Source of the DNA: Flavobacteriaceae bacterium
GTDB taxonomy: Bacteria > Bacteroidota > Bacteroidia > Flavobacteriales > Flavobacteriaceae
Assembly: GCA_021151665.1 (NCBI GenBank)
Contig: JAGKWW010000036.1
Coordinates: forward strand, 1-64,000
Length of the DNA stretch: 64,000 nt
Reading direction: 5' to 3'
Below the pieces are notes generated by a model. The model was not told where the DNA came from, searched no databases, and saw nothing but the letters and a program-made list of their open reading frames with translations. Numbering within the stretch: the first letter of the stretch is position 1; every line of letters begins with the position of its first letter. The position numbers and the translations under genes were made by a program. Shown piece after piece: positions 25,355 through 33,314 of the stretch.

Positions 25355-25842
25355 TTTTTTCGTGCCACCGCCTTTGTTGCTGTGTCTTTATTTTTGCGCG
25401 CCTGCATCATCTCCGGCTCGTGCTGCTTCTGGAAATCGATCATTTTTTGCCTTACAGATTTTGCCTCTGCATAGTATTCTGAAAGTTTATCATTGTTGAA
25501 AGTCCCTGAGCGCTTCGAGTTTTGAAGGGTATCTTTATTTACCTCAAGCTTTATTGCTCCTTCTTCAAGTACAAATTCGACTTTACCTTTTGGCTGCGCC
25601 TCAAATTTCAGGAATCGCAGGCCCGGCTCTTCGGCCGTACCTTTAAATTCAAATTTGCCATCCTTTACAACGGTGGTATCTACAGGTGCAAACCCAAACA
25701 TACCGCCCTGCCTTTCAAGGATCACCTTGGTGCCGTCGGCTGATTTGTCTATCGTTCCGGAAACTTCATATTCATTGTCTCCAAGGTTCTTGCACGATGT
25801 CAGCAGTGATGCTGCAGCAAGAAATAAAAGTATTTTTTTCAT
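25336..25842 (-). CDS. DUF4369 lipoprotein half of a split TlpA-family gene
   Basis: The zero-frame product is 168 aa: a lipoprotein signal (KKILLFLAAASLLTSC, lipobox LTSC), a DUF4369 beta domain (YEVSGTIDKSADGTKVILER to about residue 115) and a helical charged tail ending at a TAG. The start at 25842 fits both the signal and the TACCTTTG promoter; the in-frame ATG at 25866 lies upstream of the predicted transcription start. In intact relatives the helical tail continues for about 80 residues and then enters a thioredoxin domain. Here the thioredoxin domain follows almost directly but in another frame. The intact protein would be a membrane-anchored periplasmic thiol-disulfide reductase. Confidence 0.8.
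   Translation of the reverse strand: MKKILLFLAAASLLTSCKNLGDNEYEVSGTIDKSADGTKVILERQGGMFGFAPVDTTVVKDGKFEFKGTAEEPGLRFLKFEAQPKGKVEFVLEEGAIKLEVNKDTLQNSKRSGTFNNDKLSEYYAEAKSVRQKMIDFQKQHEPEMMQARKNKDTATKAVARKKRNRGK
25354..25360 (-). other. A_AAA_AAG slippery heptamer at the TlpA frame junction
   Basis: In the zero frame the codons are CGA AAA AAG, so the heptamer A AAA AAG is in the phase used for -1 slippage, as in dnaX. A -1 shift leads directly into GCG GAA CCG of the thioredoxin frame. After a 5-nt spacer, CCGGGG could pair with TCCCGG about 29 nt further on. The joined product would be 305 aa. An undercalled base in the A6 run would give the same picture. Confidence 0.55.
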
Positions 25843-25863
25843 TTGTGAATTTTTTATCGACCG

Positions 25864-25871
25864 CAAAGGTA
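25864..25871 (-). promoter_or_regulatory. -7 element TACCTTTG for the DUF4369/TlpA gene
   Basis: Exact TAnnTTTG match on the minus strand. The predicted start near 25858 precedes the ATG at 25842 by about 16 nt. Confidence 0.6.
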
Positions 25872-25882
25872 TCTAATAATTG

Positions 25883-27283
25883 TTATACCGGCTGATTGAT
25901 GGTAGTTTTTACTGAGGTGTTTTTGATGCCCCCAAACCCTTTTTCTACATTGATCAGATTATGGATACCTCTTCGCTTAAGCAGTGATGCCATAATCACG
26001 CTCCGGTATCCTCCGGCACAATGGATATAGAACTCATCCTCGGGCACTTCATTAAACCTTTCGTTTACCGTGTCAAGTGGAAGATTGATAGCATCCAACA
26101 CGTGGCCTGCGTTAAATTCTCCCGGTTTACGGCTGTCGACAACAATTGGGTCGCTATTCTCCATTGCCTGGGCAAAGGCTTCCGGCGATACAGAGCGGAT
26201 GCTGTCGGTGTCATGTCCCGCAGCTTTCCATGCCGCGATGCCACCCCGAAGGAAACCAAGCGTATTGTCAAAACCAACACGGGCCAGCCTGGTTACCGCT
26301 TCTTCTTCCTTGCCCTCCGGTGTTACCAACAAAAGGGGCTGGTTCACATCAGCTATCAGCGCGCCCACCCAGGGGGCAAACGTGCCGTTCAGGCCGATGA
26401 ATACCGATCCGGGAATATGTTCTTTTACAAAGTCATCTTCGTGGCGAACATCCAGTACGATAGCTTCGCTGGCTTTAGCAATATCGAGAAATTCTGCCGG
26501 AGACAGCGGTGTGAGGCCTTTTCCTAAAACGCTCTCGAGGCTGCCGTAGCCTTTTATGTTCAGCAGTACATTTTGCGGGAAATAAGCCGGTGGCGCGCCA
26601 AGCCCGTCGAGAAGTTCTGTTATGAATTCGTCTTTGGTCATATCGGCACGCAGAGCATAATTTGTCTTCTTCTGGTTGCCCAGCGTATCAGTAGTCTCCT
26701 TGCTCATATTCTTCCCACACGCACTGCCCGCGCCGTGGCTGGGATAAACGATAGTGTTGTCAGGCAACGGCATGATCTTATTTCTGAGCGAATCGTACAG
26801 GTGCGATGCCAGCACTTCCTGCGTTAAGCTCTCGGTAAGCGCCTGCGCAAGGTCGGGCCTGCCCACATCACCAATGAAGAGCGTGTCACCCGTAATAATC
26901 CCGTGGATGCTGCCGTCCTTTTCGAGCAAAAGATAACACGTGCTTTCCAGTGTATGCCCGGGTGTGTGGATTGCCTTTACAGTATAGTCGCCAACTTGAA
27001 ACTCCTGGCCATCGGTAGCGATAATGGCGTCAAATTCCGGCTGTGCGGTTGGCCCGTATATAATTTTTGCACCGGTTTTGGCAGCGAGGTCAAGATGGCC
27101 TGACACAAAGTCCGCATGAAAGTGAGTCTCAAAGATATATTTGATGGTTGCCCCCTCTTTATTAGCCCGGTTGATGTAAGGCTGCACTTCGCGAAGCGGG
27201 TCGAAAATCGCGGCTTCCCCATTACTTTCGAGGTAATAGGCGGCCTGCGCGATACAGCCGGTATATATCTGTTCTATTTTCAT
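25883..27283 (-). CDS. MBL-fold hydrolase with two rhodanese domains (persulfide dioxygenase type)
   Basis: A 466 aa cytoplasmic protein. The N-terminal metallo-beta-lactamase domain has the metal motif THFHADFVSGH (about residues 53-63) and TPGHTLES and GDTLFIGDVGRPDLA, as in ETHE1-type persulfide dioxygenases. Two rhodanese domains follow at about 255-350 and 365-460. The first lacks a catalytic cysteine (LLLVTPEGKEEE), while the second has one in YIHCAGGYRS. It probably oxidises glutathione- or protein-bound persulfide to sulfite and handles sulfane sulfur. The start MKIEQIYTG at 27283 fits the family and the promoter better than the ATG at 27295. Confidence 0.9.
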   Translation of the reverse strand: MKIEQIYTGCIAQAAYYLESNGEAAIFDPLREVQPYINRANKEGATIKYIFETHFHADFVSGHLDLAAKTGAKIIYGPTAQPEFDAIIATDGQEFQVGDYTVKAIHTPGHTLESTCYLLLEKDGSIHGIITGDTLFIGDVGRPDLAQALTESLTQEVLASHLYDSLRNKIMPLPDNTIVYPSHGAGSACGKNMSKETTDTLGNQKKTNYALRADMTKDEFITELLDGLGAPPAYFPQNVLLNIKGYGSLESVLGKGLTPLSPAEFLDIAKASEAIVLDVRHEDDFVKEHIPGSVFIGLNGTFAPWVGALIADVNQPLLLVTPEGKEEEAVTRLARVGFDNTLGFLRGGIAAWKAAGHDTDSIRSVSPEAFAQAMENSDPIVVDSRKPGEFNAGHVLDAINLPLDTVNERFNEVPEDEFYIHCAGGYRSVIMASLLKRRGIHNLINVEKGFGGIKNTSVKTTINQPV

Positions 27284-27307
27284 TCTTATTGTCATTTGCT
27301 ATAGATG

Positions 27308-27315
27308 CAAATATA
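27308..27315 (-). promoter_or_regulatory. -7 element TATATTTG for the MBL-rhodanese gene
   Basis: Exact TAnnTTTG match on the minus strand; the predicted start near 27301 supports the ATG at 27283. Confidence 0.6.
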
Positions 27316-27610
27316 CCAAAAACCGCCAAATGGTTTTGGGTGAATGTGCTCTGGCGTAAGATGTTTATGCTGTGGGTGTTAGAAGGGCTGCTGATAATAG
27401 ATATACGTTCGCGTAAAAATAAAATTTTGCGACATGTACAATTTGGAATTGAATTTGATAGTGTTAATTACAGCAATGATAATTTTCCAAATTGTTTTTT
27501 AGAAATTTATTAAAGCTTAAGCAGAAGTTATAGCAAACTTGCTATATATTTGTGTGCTTTTTTTAAAAGCAGGATTGTTATTGATTTATTTAGAATAATT
27601 TATTGCAGAT
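27316..27610. other. AT-rich divergent spacer before gdhA
   Basis: This 295-bp stretch separates the divergent MBL-rhodanese and glutamate dehydrogenase genes. It contains a TATATTTG -7 element for gdhA at 27545-27552 and otherwise no convincing coding potential, repeat or RNA. The small open frames in it have no initiation signals. Confidence 0.6.
27545..27552 (+). promoter_or_regulatory. -7 element TATATTTG for gdhA
   Basis: Exact TAnnTTTG match giving a leader of about 52 nt to the gdhA ATG. No TTTG at 17-23 nt upstream, which suggests activator dependence or a weak promoter. Confidence 0.5.
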
Positions 27611-28885
27611 ATGGCAACAGCAACCAAGCCACGAGTTGGCATGTATGAAAATGTAAAGAACCAGTTTGAGAAAGCTGCGGCTGTTATGGGGCTGGACGGG
27701 AGCGTTAAGAAGATCCTCTCTATAACAAATAACGAAATAGTGGTGCACTTCCCCGTTAAAATGGACAACGGCGAGGTACAGGTATTCACCGGGTACCGTG
27801 TGCAGCACAACAATGCGCTCGGCCCTTACAAAGGAGGCCTTCGCTACCACCCAACCGTAGACATTGATGCGGCACGCGCACTGGCTACCTGGATGACGTG
27901 GAAAACATCGCTGGCAGGGCTTCCTTACGGCGGCGGTAAAGGTGGTATACAGCTTGACCCCAAAGAATATTCGCAGGCGGAGCTTGAAAGGATTACCCGC
28001 AGGTTTACATTTGCATTGGGCGATAACATTGGCCCTGAGCATGATATCCCTGCTCCTGATGTAAACACCAATGCACAAATGATGGCCTGGATTGCCGATA
28101 CTTATATGTCTACCAAATCTCCTGCTGAGCGTTCTAAGAACCAGCACGTGGTTACAGGTAAGCCGGTAGGATCTGGCGGGCTTGAAGGCCGTGACCGCGC
28201 TACAGGATTTGGCGTAGTAGTTACCCTTGAGGCATGGGCTAAAGCCAAAGGAACAACACTTAGCGGAAAAAAATATATTGTTCAGGGCTTTGGAAACGTG
28301 GGCTATTGGGCCGCGCATTTCATGAACCAGAACGGTGCTATACTTGTTGGCGTTCAGGATGCAACCGGAACTATTTTTAGCCAGGACGGTATTGACCCGG
28401 AGGCGCTTTTGCGTTACCAGGGTGAAAACGCTACCATAGCCGGCTTTCCGGGGACTTCTGAATATGCTTCGGGCGATTTCTTCGGAATTGATTGTGATAT
28501 TGTGATCCCTGCTGCGCTTGGAAACCAGATTACAGAGGATAACGCTGCTACAATCAAAGCTGCCGTAGTTGCTGAAGGTGCTAACGGCCCTACAGATACC
28601 GCTGGTGAAGAAATATTGCTTGCACGCGGAATTGATGTGATCCCTGACATTCTTTGCAACTCGGGCGGCGTTATTGGCAGCTACTTCGAATGGCTGCAAA
28701 ACCGTAACGGCGAAATCTGGTCGATGGACGATGTGATCGTTAAGCTGCGCAAAAAGCTTGAGGATGCTTTCGGAAAAGTACTTGCTACTGCCGAAGAGTA
28801 TAAAACCGACTGGCGTACAGCTGCCTACATACAAGCGCTGAAGCGTATAGAGATGGCTTATAAGCAAAGGGGTATCTTCCCATAA
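27611..28885 (+). CDS. gdhA: Glutamate dehydrogenase
   Basis: A 424 aa Glu/Leu/Phe/Val dehydrogenase that interconverts glutamate and 2-oxoglutarate plus ammonium. Substrate-binding motifs are GPYKGGLRYHP and LPYGGGKGGI with the catalytic lysine region, followed by GPEHDIPAPDVNT. The Rossmann domain shows VQGFGNVGYWAAHF. Length and motif order are typical of the hexameric enzyme with NAD or NADP. Cofactor preference cannot be fixed by eye. It is monocistronic with a terminator 17 bp after the stop. A 425-codon antisense open frame across it is a composition shadow. Confidence 0.95.
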   Translation: MATATKPRVGMYENVKNQFEKAAAVMGLDGSVKKILSITNNEIVVHFPVKMDNGEVQVFTGYRVQHNNALGPYKGGLRYHPTVDIDAARALATWMTWKTSLAGLPYGGGKGGIQLDPKEYSQAELERITRRFTFALGDNIGPEHDIPAPDVNTNAQMMAWIADTYMSTKSPAERSKNQHVVTGKPVGSGGLEGRDRATGFGVVVTLEAWAKAKGTTLSGKKYIVQGFGNVGYWAAHFMNQNGAILVGVQDATGTIFSQDGIDPEALLRYQGENATIAGFPGTSEYASGDFFGIDCDIVIPAALGNQITEDNAATIKAAVVAEGANGPTDTAGEEILLARGIDVIPDILCNSGGVIGSYFEWLQNRNGEIWSMDDVIVKLRKKLEDAFGKVLATAEEYKTDWRTAAYIQALKRIEMAYKQRGIFP

Positions 28886-28901
28886 AAATATATGTTATTA
28901 T

Positions 28902-28929
28902 AAAAGGGCGCCAATGGGCGCCTTTTTTT
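28902..28929 (+). terminator. Terminator of gdhA
   Basis: GGCGCC at 28907-28912 pairs with GGCGCC at 28917-28922, extended by A-T pairs, with a run of seven T. Confidence 0.88.
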
Positions 28930-28958
28930 GTACCTTTAAGCAACTAAAAGATATTGCT

Positions 28959-29294
28959 ATGACTATAAAACTTACTGTTGCAGCATTAATTATTTCTTCC
29001 GGGCTGTACGCACAAAAAATCCCCGACAGGCTACAGCTTGCCATCAGGGATTCTGTCGTGATGCAGAAAACCTATAACTTCAGCTTTTCTTCAAACAGCT
29101 ACCGTAAAGGACTCGGGTGGTATCGGTTTACCAACAGCAGCGCGAGCATGAAACCTGGAGATGTATACATTAGCGGGGATAAGTTTTACTATAACAATTA
29201 CACTCCCGCATTTATGGATGTGTTGCGCCAACCCGATCTTATAGTGAATAACGCGGCTACATTCGATCCGCAAAAGCTTTGGCCGAGGCCTTAA
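28959..29294 (+). CDS. Small secreted protein, unknown
   Basis: A 111 aa protein with a Sec signal peptide (TIKLTVAALIISSGLYAQ). The mature part is aromatic-rich with GLGWYRFTNSSAS and ISGDKFYYNNYTPAF and ends LWPRP. A TACCTTTA element at about 28931 could be its promoter. I recognise no family. The short length and abrupt end allow that it is the remnant of a longer gene, but there is no frameshifted continuation that I can identify in the next 90 bp. Confidence 0.6.
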   Translation: MTIKLTVAALIISSGLYAQKIPDRLQLAIRDSVVMQKTYNFSFSSNSYRKGLGWYRFTNSSASMKPGDVYISGDKFYYNNYTPAFMDVLRQPDLIVNNAATFDPQKLWPRP

Positions 29295-29350
29295 GCTGTT
29301 TGCGAAAAACGGGAAAACTTATTAAGATCCTTTCTGCGTCAGGATGACAT

Positions 29351-29382
29351 AAAAAAAGGGGAATTTAATTTCCCCTTTTTTT
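29351..29382. terminator. Bidirectional terminator between small secreted gene and TonB receptor
   Basis: A run of seven A, GGGGAA at 29358-29363, a short AT loop, TTCCCC at 29370-29375 and a run of seven T. It works in both directions for the two convergent genes. Confidence 0.88.
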
Positions 29383-29383
29383 A

Positions 29384-31885
29384 TTATCCGCCCATATATT
29401 CATCTCCTCCGCCGTCCTGGTTTTCACGCTGTTTCTGCTGTTCTTTCTGCCTGTCGCTCTTCGTCATATTAAAGCGGTAGGTAAACGAAAGCGTGACCTG
29501 CCTGCGCCTCCATTGCATCTCGCTGTAAGAACTCAGGTCTCCCGGCAGGAAGGTTTCGTTTTTCATCTTTCTGCTGTTAAAGATGTCCTGCACGTTAAGG
29601 CCAATTGTTGCCTTGTCTTTTAGCACATCTTTACTTAGCGATGTATTTGCACTGGCCACGCCGCGGCGCTTACCTTGTGCTGTATTTTGCGGGCCCTCAT
29701 AATTTCCGTTAAACTGCCAGTCGATTTTGCCCGGTAATGTTACTTTATTGTTTACCCTTGTTGTCCAGGTGTAGGCTGTACGGTTAAAGTCCTGGAAATC
29801 TGTAATTGTGTTGTTGCTAAGGTCTTGATAGGTAAAAGTATAGTCTCCTTTAGTCTGGTTTCTGAAGAAATTGAAGTTGCTGTTGATGCGCCACCATTTA
29901 AATGGCGTGTAGTTGACGTTGAACTCAAACCCGAACCGGTACTCTTTTGAAAGGTTGATTGGAGTGGTTAGCGTAACAATGGCGGGTGAACCATTCACGT
30001 TTCGGGTTTCGGTGCGGCGCACAAACTGGAAGCTGTTATCGGTCACGTTAATATACGCTGAAGAGCTTAGCGTTACCGATTTCCATTTTTTCAGGTAGCC
30101 GATGTCAAAAGCATTGGTCATGCTCGGGTTCAGGTCGGGGTTACCCGTAAAGATATTGATGTTACTCTCAAGGCCGGAAAAAGGAGTAAGGAACCTGCCG
30201 CGTGGTCGGTTAATCCTCCTGCTGTAGCTCAGGCTCAGGTTGTTGCTTTCTGAAAATTCGTAAGTTAGGAAAGCGCTCGGGAAAAAGTTGTTGTAACGCT
30301 TTTTGTTGTAGTCATCAGCCGAAACCACATTCACGTCGATATTAGAGTCTTCCCAGCGCAGGCCGAGCAGGTAACTGAATTTGCCCAGCTTTGACCCGTA
30401 TTGCGAGTAAAAAGCATTTATATATTCCTTGTATTCCAGATAGTTGGTATAGTTTGGGTTATTAATCCAAACGCCGCTCTGCAGCGATTCGGCGCGGGCA
30501 TCGGTATCCAGCTCAGAAAAGCTTCCGCGGTAGCCTGCTTCGAAGCGGCTGTCTTTGCCGAAAGGAAGAACATAGTCGGCTTGTATCAGGCTGCGCTTTT
30601 CATCCTGGTTGTTTTTTGTGCGCTCAATGCTATTGGTCACTATTGGCGTGCCGAGGTTGTAGTCGGAAATATTTGAGTTTTCGTCGTCGATACTGCGCGA
30701 CACCGAAGCATCAAACCTCAGTTCGTGCCCGTCATTATTGAATTTTTTAACAAGGTTCGTCCCAAAGCGAATGTTTGTATCTTTATCATCCTCTACGTTA
30801 AGGCGATAACGGATAAAGGACGGCGTACCATCGGTAAAGTAATTGTCATAATAGGTATCCGTAGGGTTATTCCCTTTGCTGGTACGGAAACCTACTGAGT
30901 TGGTCCATGTAAGAGTCGGGTCCAGGAACCACTCCATGCCAAAGCCACCATTAAGCGCTTTTTGCAGGCGCTCATTAGTGCGGTGCTCATTTATCGTGCG
31001 GTCTACAGTGTTGTCTTCATTCAGGTAATCAGTATCGGTAAACGAGCGCCCTTTGTTTTTCCTGTAATTGTAGCCAATATTCGAGAACAGGTTGTAATTG
31101 TCGCTGCGGTAATTGAGGCTGGCGTTTACGCCGTGGTTATCCGGTATACCGGTTGTGGCAACTACTGAGCCGTTAAAGCCATTCGCTTTTCCTTTTTTCA
31201 GGATAATATTGATGATACCACCACCACCTTCGGCATCATATCGCGCAGAGGGGTTAGTAATCACTTCTACTTTGTCTACAGAATCTGCCGGAAGCAATCG
31301 CAGCACATCGGCTACATTGGCACCGGCAAGGTTGCTGGGGCGTCCGTCGATAAGTATAGTAACGCTTTGGTTGCCACGCAGGGCTACATTTCCTTCGGCA
31401 TCTACAGAAACCGACGGAACGTTGTCGAGCACATCGCTAACGGTTCCTCCTTTAACAATCATATCAGACCCCACAGAGTATACTCTTTTGTCGAGTTTTA
31501 TTTCTACGGTGCTGCGTTCGGCAGTAATCTCTACTGCTTTTAGTGTGGTGGCATCGGGAGCAAGTGGAGTGGTCCCAAAGCTGGTATTTGCAGTAACCTC
31601 CCGATTAGTAACGACAAAAGGCTTAAACGAAATGAATTCTATTTTAATAGAGTAGGTGCCCGGAGCAACATCAAAAGCATATTCCCCTTTGTTGTCAGTA
31701 AGGCCCCCATTCACTACAGTATTATCGGGACGGGTAATGGTTACGGTTGCAAATTCGAGCGGTAATTTTGTGTCTGCTTCGATAACTTTCCCGCTAATCT
31801 TCACTTTGGCGGCAGGATCCTGCGCAAAAGCAAACGTTGTTGTAAGGAAAAGAATAATGAAACAGTAAATAGATAATCGTGTCAT
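29384..31885 (-). CDS. TonB-dependent receptor with outer-membrane beta-barrel
   Basis: An 833 aa outer-membrane receptor of the non-SusC group. It has a signal peptide (TRLSIYCFIILFLTTTFAFA), a carboxypeptidase D regulatory-like domain (about 22-105: KISGKVIEADTKLPLEFATV), a plug domain (about 110-220 with LRGNQSVTILIDGRPSNL) and a large barrel. It ends with an acidic and glutamine-rich tail (KEQQKQRENQDGGGDEYMGG) that is not typical of a final barrel strand; the last strand is probably TLSFTYRFNM just before it. No siderophore or glycan genes lie next to it, so the substrate is unknown. The start at 31885 is preferred for the signal peptide. Confidence 0.9.
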   Translation of the reverse strand: MTRLSIYCFIILFLTTTFAFAQDPAAKVKISGKVIEADTKLPLEFATVTITRPDNTVVNGGLTDNKGEYAFDVAPGTYSIKIEFISFKPFVVTNREVTANTSFGTTPLAPDATTLKAVEITAERSTVEIKLDKRVYSVGSDMIVKGGTVSDVLDNVPSVSVDAEGNVALRGNQSVTILIDGRPSNLAGANVADVLRLLPADSVDKVEVITNPSARYDAEGGGGIINIILKKGKANGFNGSVVATTGIPDNHGVNASLNYRSDNYNLFSNIGYNYRKNKGRSFTDTDYLNEDNTVDRTINEHRTNERLQKALNGGFGMEWFLDPTLTWTNSVGFRTSKGNNPTDTYYDNYFTDGTPSFIRYRLNVEDDKDTNIRFGTNLVKKFNNDGHELRFDASVSRSIDDENSNISDYNLGTPIVTNSIERTKNNQDEKRSLIQADYVLPFGKDSRFEAGYRGSFSELDTDARAESLQSGVWINNPNYTNYLEYKEYINAFYSQYGSKLGKFSYLLGLRWEDSNIDVNVVSADDYNKKRYNNFFPSAFLTYEFSESNNLSLSYSRRINRPRGRFLTPFSGLESNINIFTGNPDLNPSMTNAFDIGYLKKWKSVTLSSSAYINVTDNSFQFVRRTETRNVNGSPAIVTLTTPINLSKEYRFGFEFNVNYTPFKWWRINSNFNFFRNQTKGDYTFTYQDLSNNTITDFQDFNRTAYTWTTRVNNKVTLPGKIDWQFNGNYEGPQNTAQGKRRGVASANTSLSKDVLKDKATIGLNVQDIFNSRKMKNETFLPGDLSSYSEMQWRRRQVTLSFTYRFNMTKSDRQKEQQKQRENQDGGGDEYMGG

Positions 31886-31963
31886 GCGTGTGTTTCTAAA
31901 AATAACTTCTGGATAGGACGCCAAAAGTGGTGTTTTGTTTAATGTTTAAATCATAACTTTTTG

Positions 31964-32311
31964 TTAAATATCTAAAAGATCCCTGATGCGTGACGTCGGC
32001 CGTGCAATGACTGCCTTATCTCCAATAACAACGACAGGCCTTTCTATCAGTTGCGGATATTTTGCCATGGCATTGATAATAACAGCATTGGTAAGCTTCC
32101 TTCCCTCATACTTATCTTTCCATATATCTTCTTTTTTGCGGACAAGTTCAATCGGTTTTATGCCAAGCTTATCTATCAGGGATTTTATTTCATCTCTGGA
32201 AAGGGGAGTGTCAAGGTATTTTACAACGGTAAAAGGTTTCCCTTCGAGCTCAAGGAATTCAAGCCCTTCGCGCGATTTGCTACAGCGCGGATTATGGTAT
32301 ATCGTGATCAT
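31964..32311 (-). CDS. arsC: ArsC-family arsenate reductase
   Basis: A 115 aa thioredoxin-fold protein of the ArsC/Spx family with the catalytic cysteine in IYHNPRCSKSR near the N-terminus (Cys10) and the conserved RPVVV...ARP region near the end (RPVVVIGDKAVIARPTSR). The family reduces arsenate with glutathione/glutaredoxin; close Bacteroidota homologues stand alone without an ars operon, as here, and may have a housekeeping role. The start MITIYHNPRC at 32311 is clear; the longer upstream reading overlaps the divergent CPBP gene. Confidence 0.9.
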   Translation of the reverse strand: MITIYHNPRCSKSREGLEFLELEGKPFTVVKYLDTPLSRDEIKSLIDKLGIKPIELVRKKEDIWKDKYEGRKLTNAVIINAMAKYPQLIERPVVVIGDKAVIARPTSRIRDLLDI

Positions 32312-32355
32312 CTTTTCTTTTTGCAAAGAACGCCATTCCAAACCGGAAATTAAAG

Positions 32356-32363
32356 TATATTCG
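32356..32363 (+). promoter_or_regulatory. -7-like element TATATTCG for CPBP-menE
   Basis: One mismatch to TAnnTTTG, with a predicted leader of about 15 nt before the CPBP ATG at 32385. Confidence 0.4.
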
Positions 32364-32384
32364 TGCAAACCATAACCGTTACAC

Positions 32385-33314
32385 ATGTTTATAGAACAAG
32401 CCTGGCACAAGAACACCGACCTTGTAAAATACCTGCCGATACCTATAGTATTCCTGATAATCGTACTGCTTAACTTTGTTGCAACGCTTGTACTGCCTGT
32501 TAGTGTAGATGATATTATTAAACAGGAAATCGCGGCAAAAGGAGAGAACCGGTTTTTTATAGAAACGCTGGCGCCGCTGGTAGTATTCCTTTTCCTTTTA
32601 TTGCTTTGGGTTAAGTTCGTGCATAAGCAATCCATCCGCAGCCTGACGACCGCGCGGCCAAAGGTTGACTGGGGGCGCATCTTCTTCTCGTTCGGTATCT
32701 GGTCAGTAATAACGATAGCACTTACAATTGCGGCTTACTGTTTCTCTCCTGAAGATTACGAATGGAACTTTCGTCCGGTGCCGTTCTTTACAATGGCGGC
32801 CATTGCCGTTGTCATGGTTCCCCTGCAAACAAGCTTTGAGGAATATCTTTTCCGTGGTTACCTTATGCAGGGTATTGGCATCGCATCGCGCTCGCGGCTC
32901 ATACCTTTGATTATAACCTCAGTGCTGTTCGGGCTGATGCACATCGCGAATCCTGAGGTTGGGAAAATTGGGTACATCCTTTTGGTTTATTATATAGGGA
33001 CAGGGCTGTTCTTAGGTATAATTACTTTAATGGATGAAGGGATGGAACTTGCCCTCGGATTCCACGCGGCCAACAATATTATCACAGCCTTATTAATAAC
33101 TTCAGAATGGACCGCATTTCAGACGCCTTCACTTTTTAAAGACCATTCTGAGCCATCGGCCGGCTTCGAGACGATTTTGCCGGTGGTTGTCATTTTTCCG
33201 TTACTTTTATTTATCTTTAGTAAGAAATATAAGTGGACCCGCTGGAAAGATAAACTCGCCGGGAGGGTACAACTGAATGCTAACCAAATGCCCGGTACTT
33301 ATGATCAAGCCTGA
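32385..33314 (+). CDS. CPBP family intramembrane metalloprotease
   Basis: A 309 aa multi-pass membrane protein with the CPBP/Abi (CAAX-processing-like) motifs: EEYLFRGYL (Glu152-Glu153), FGLMHI (about residues 189-194) and a late FHAANN. About eight hydrophobic helices are visible. The family cleaves membrane-anchored peptides or proteins; bacterial substrates are mostly unknown. It overlaps the start of menE by 14 bp, so the two are translationally coupled. Charged C-terminal residues after the last helix are cytoplasmic. Confidence 0.88.
   Translation: MFIEQAWHKNTDLVKYLPIPIVFLIIVLLNFVATLVLPVSVDDIIKQEIAAKGENRFFIETLAPLVVFLFLLLLWVKFVHKQSIRSLTTARPKVDWGRIFFSFGIWSVITIALTIAAYCFSPEDYEWNFRPVPFFTMAAIAVVMVPLQTSFEEYLFRGYLMQGIGIASRSRLIPLIITSVLFGLMHIANPEVGKIGYILLVYYIGTGLFLGIITLMDEGMELALGFHAANNIITALLITSEWTAFQTPSLFKDHSEPSAGFETILPVVVIFPLLLFIFSKKYKWTRWKDKLAGRVQLNANQMPGTYDQA

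Noticed and set aside
27289..27513. A 74-codon + strand frame in the gdhA upstream spacer
   Set aside because: No promoter or family resemblance; it starts inside the 5' end of the MBL-rhodanese gene.
27590..28867. A 425-codon open frame antisense to glutamate dehydrogenase
   Set aside because: gdhA is a clear conserved enzyme on the + strand. The antisense product has no domain, is rich in Cys, His and Arg as expected from reversed codons, and has no promoter.
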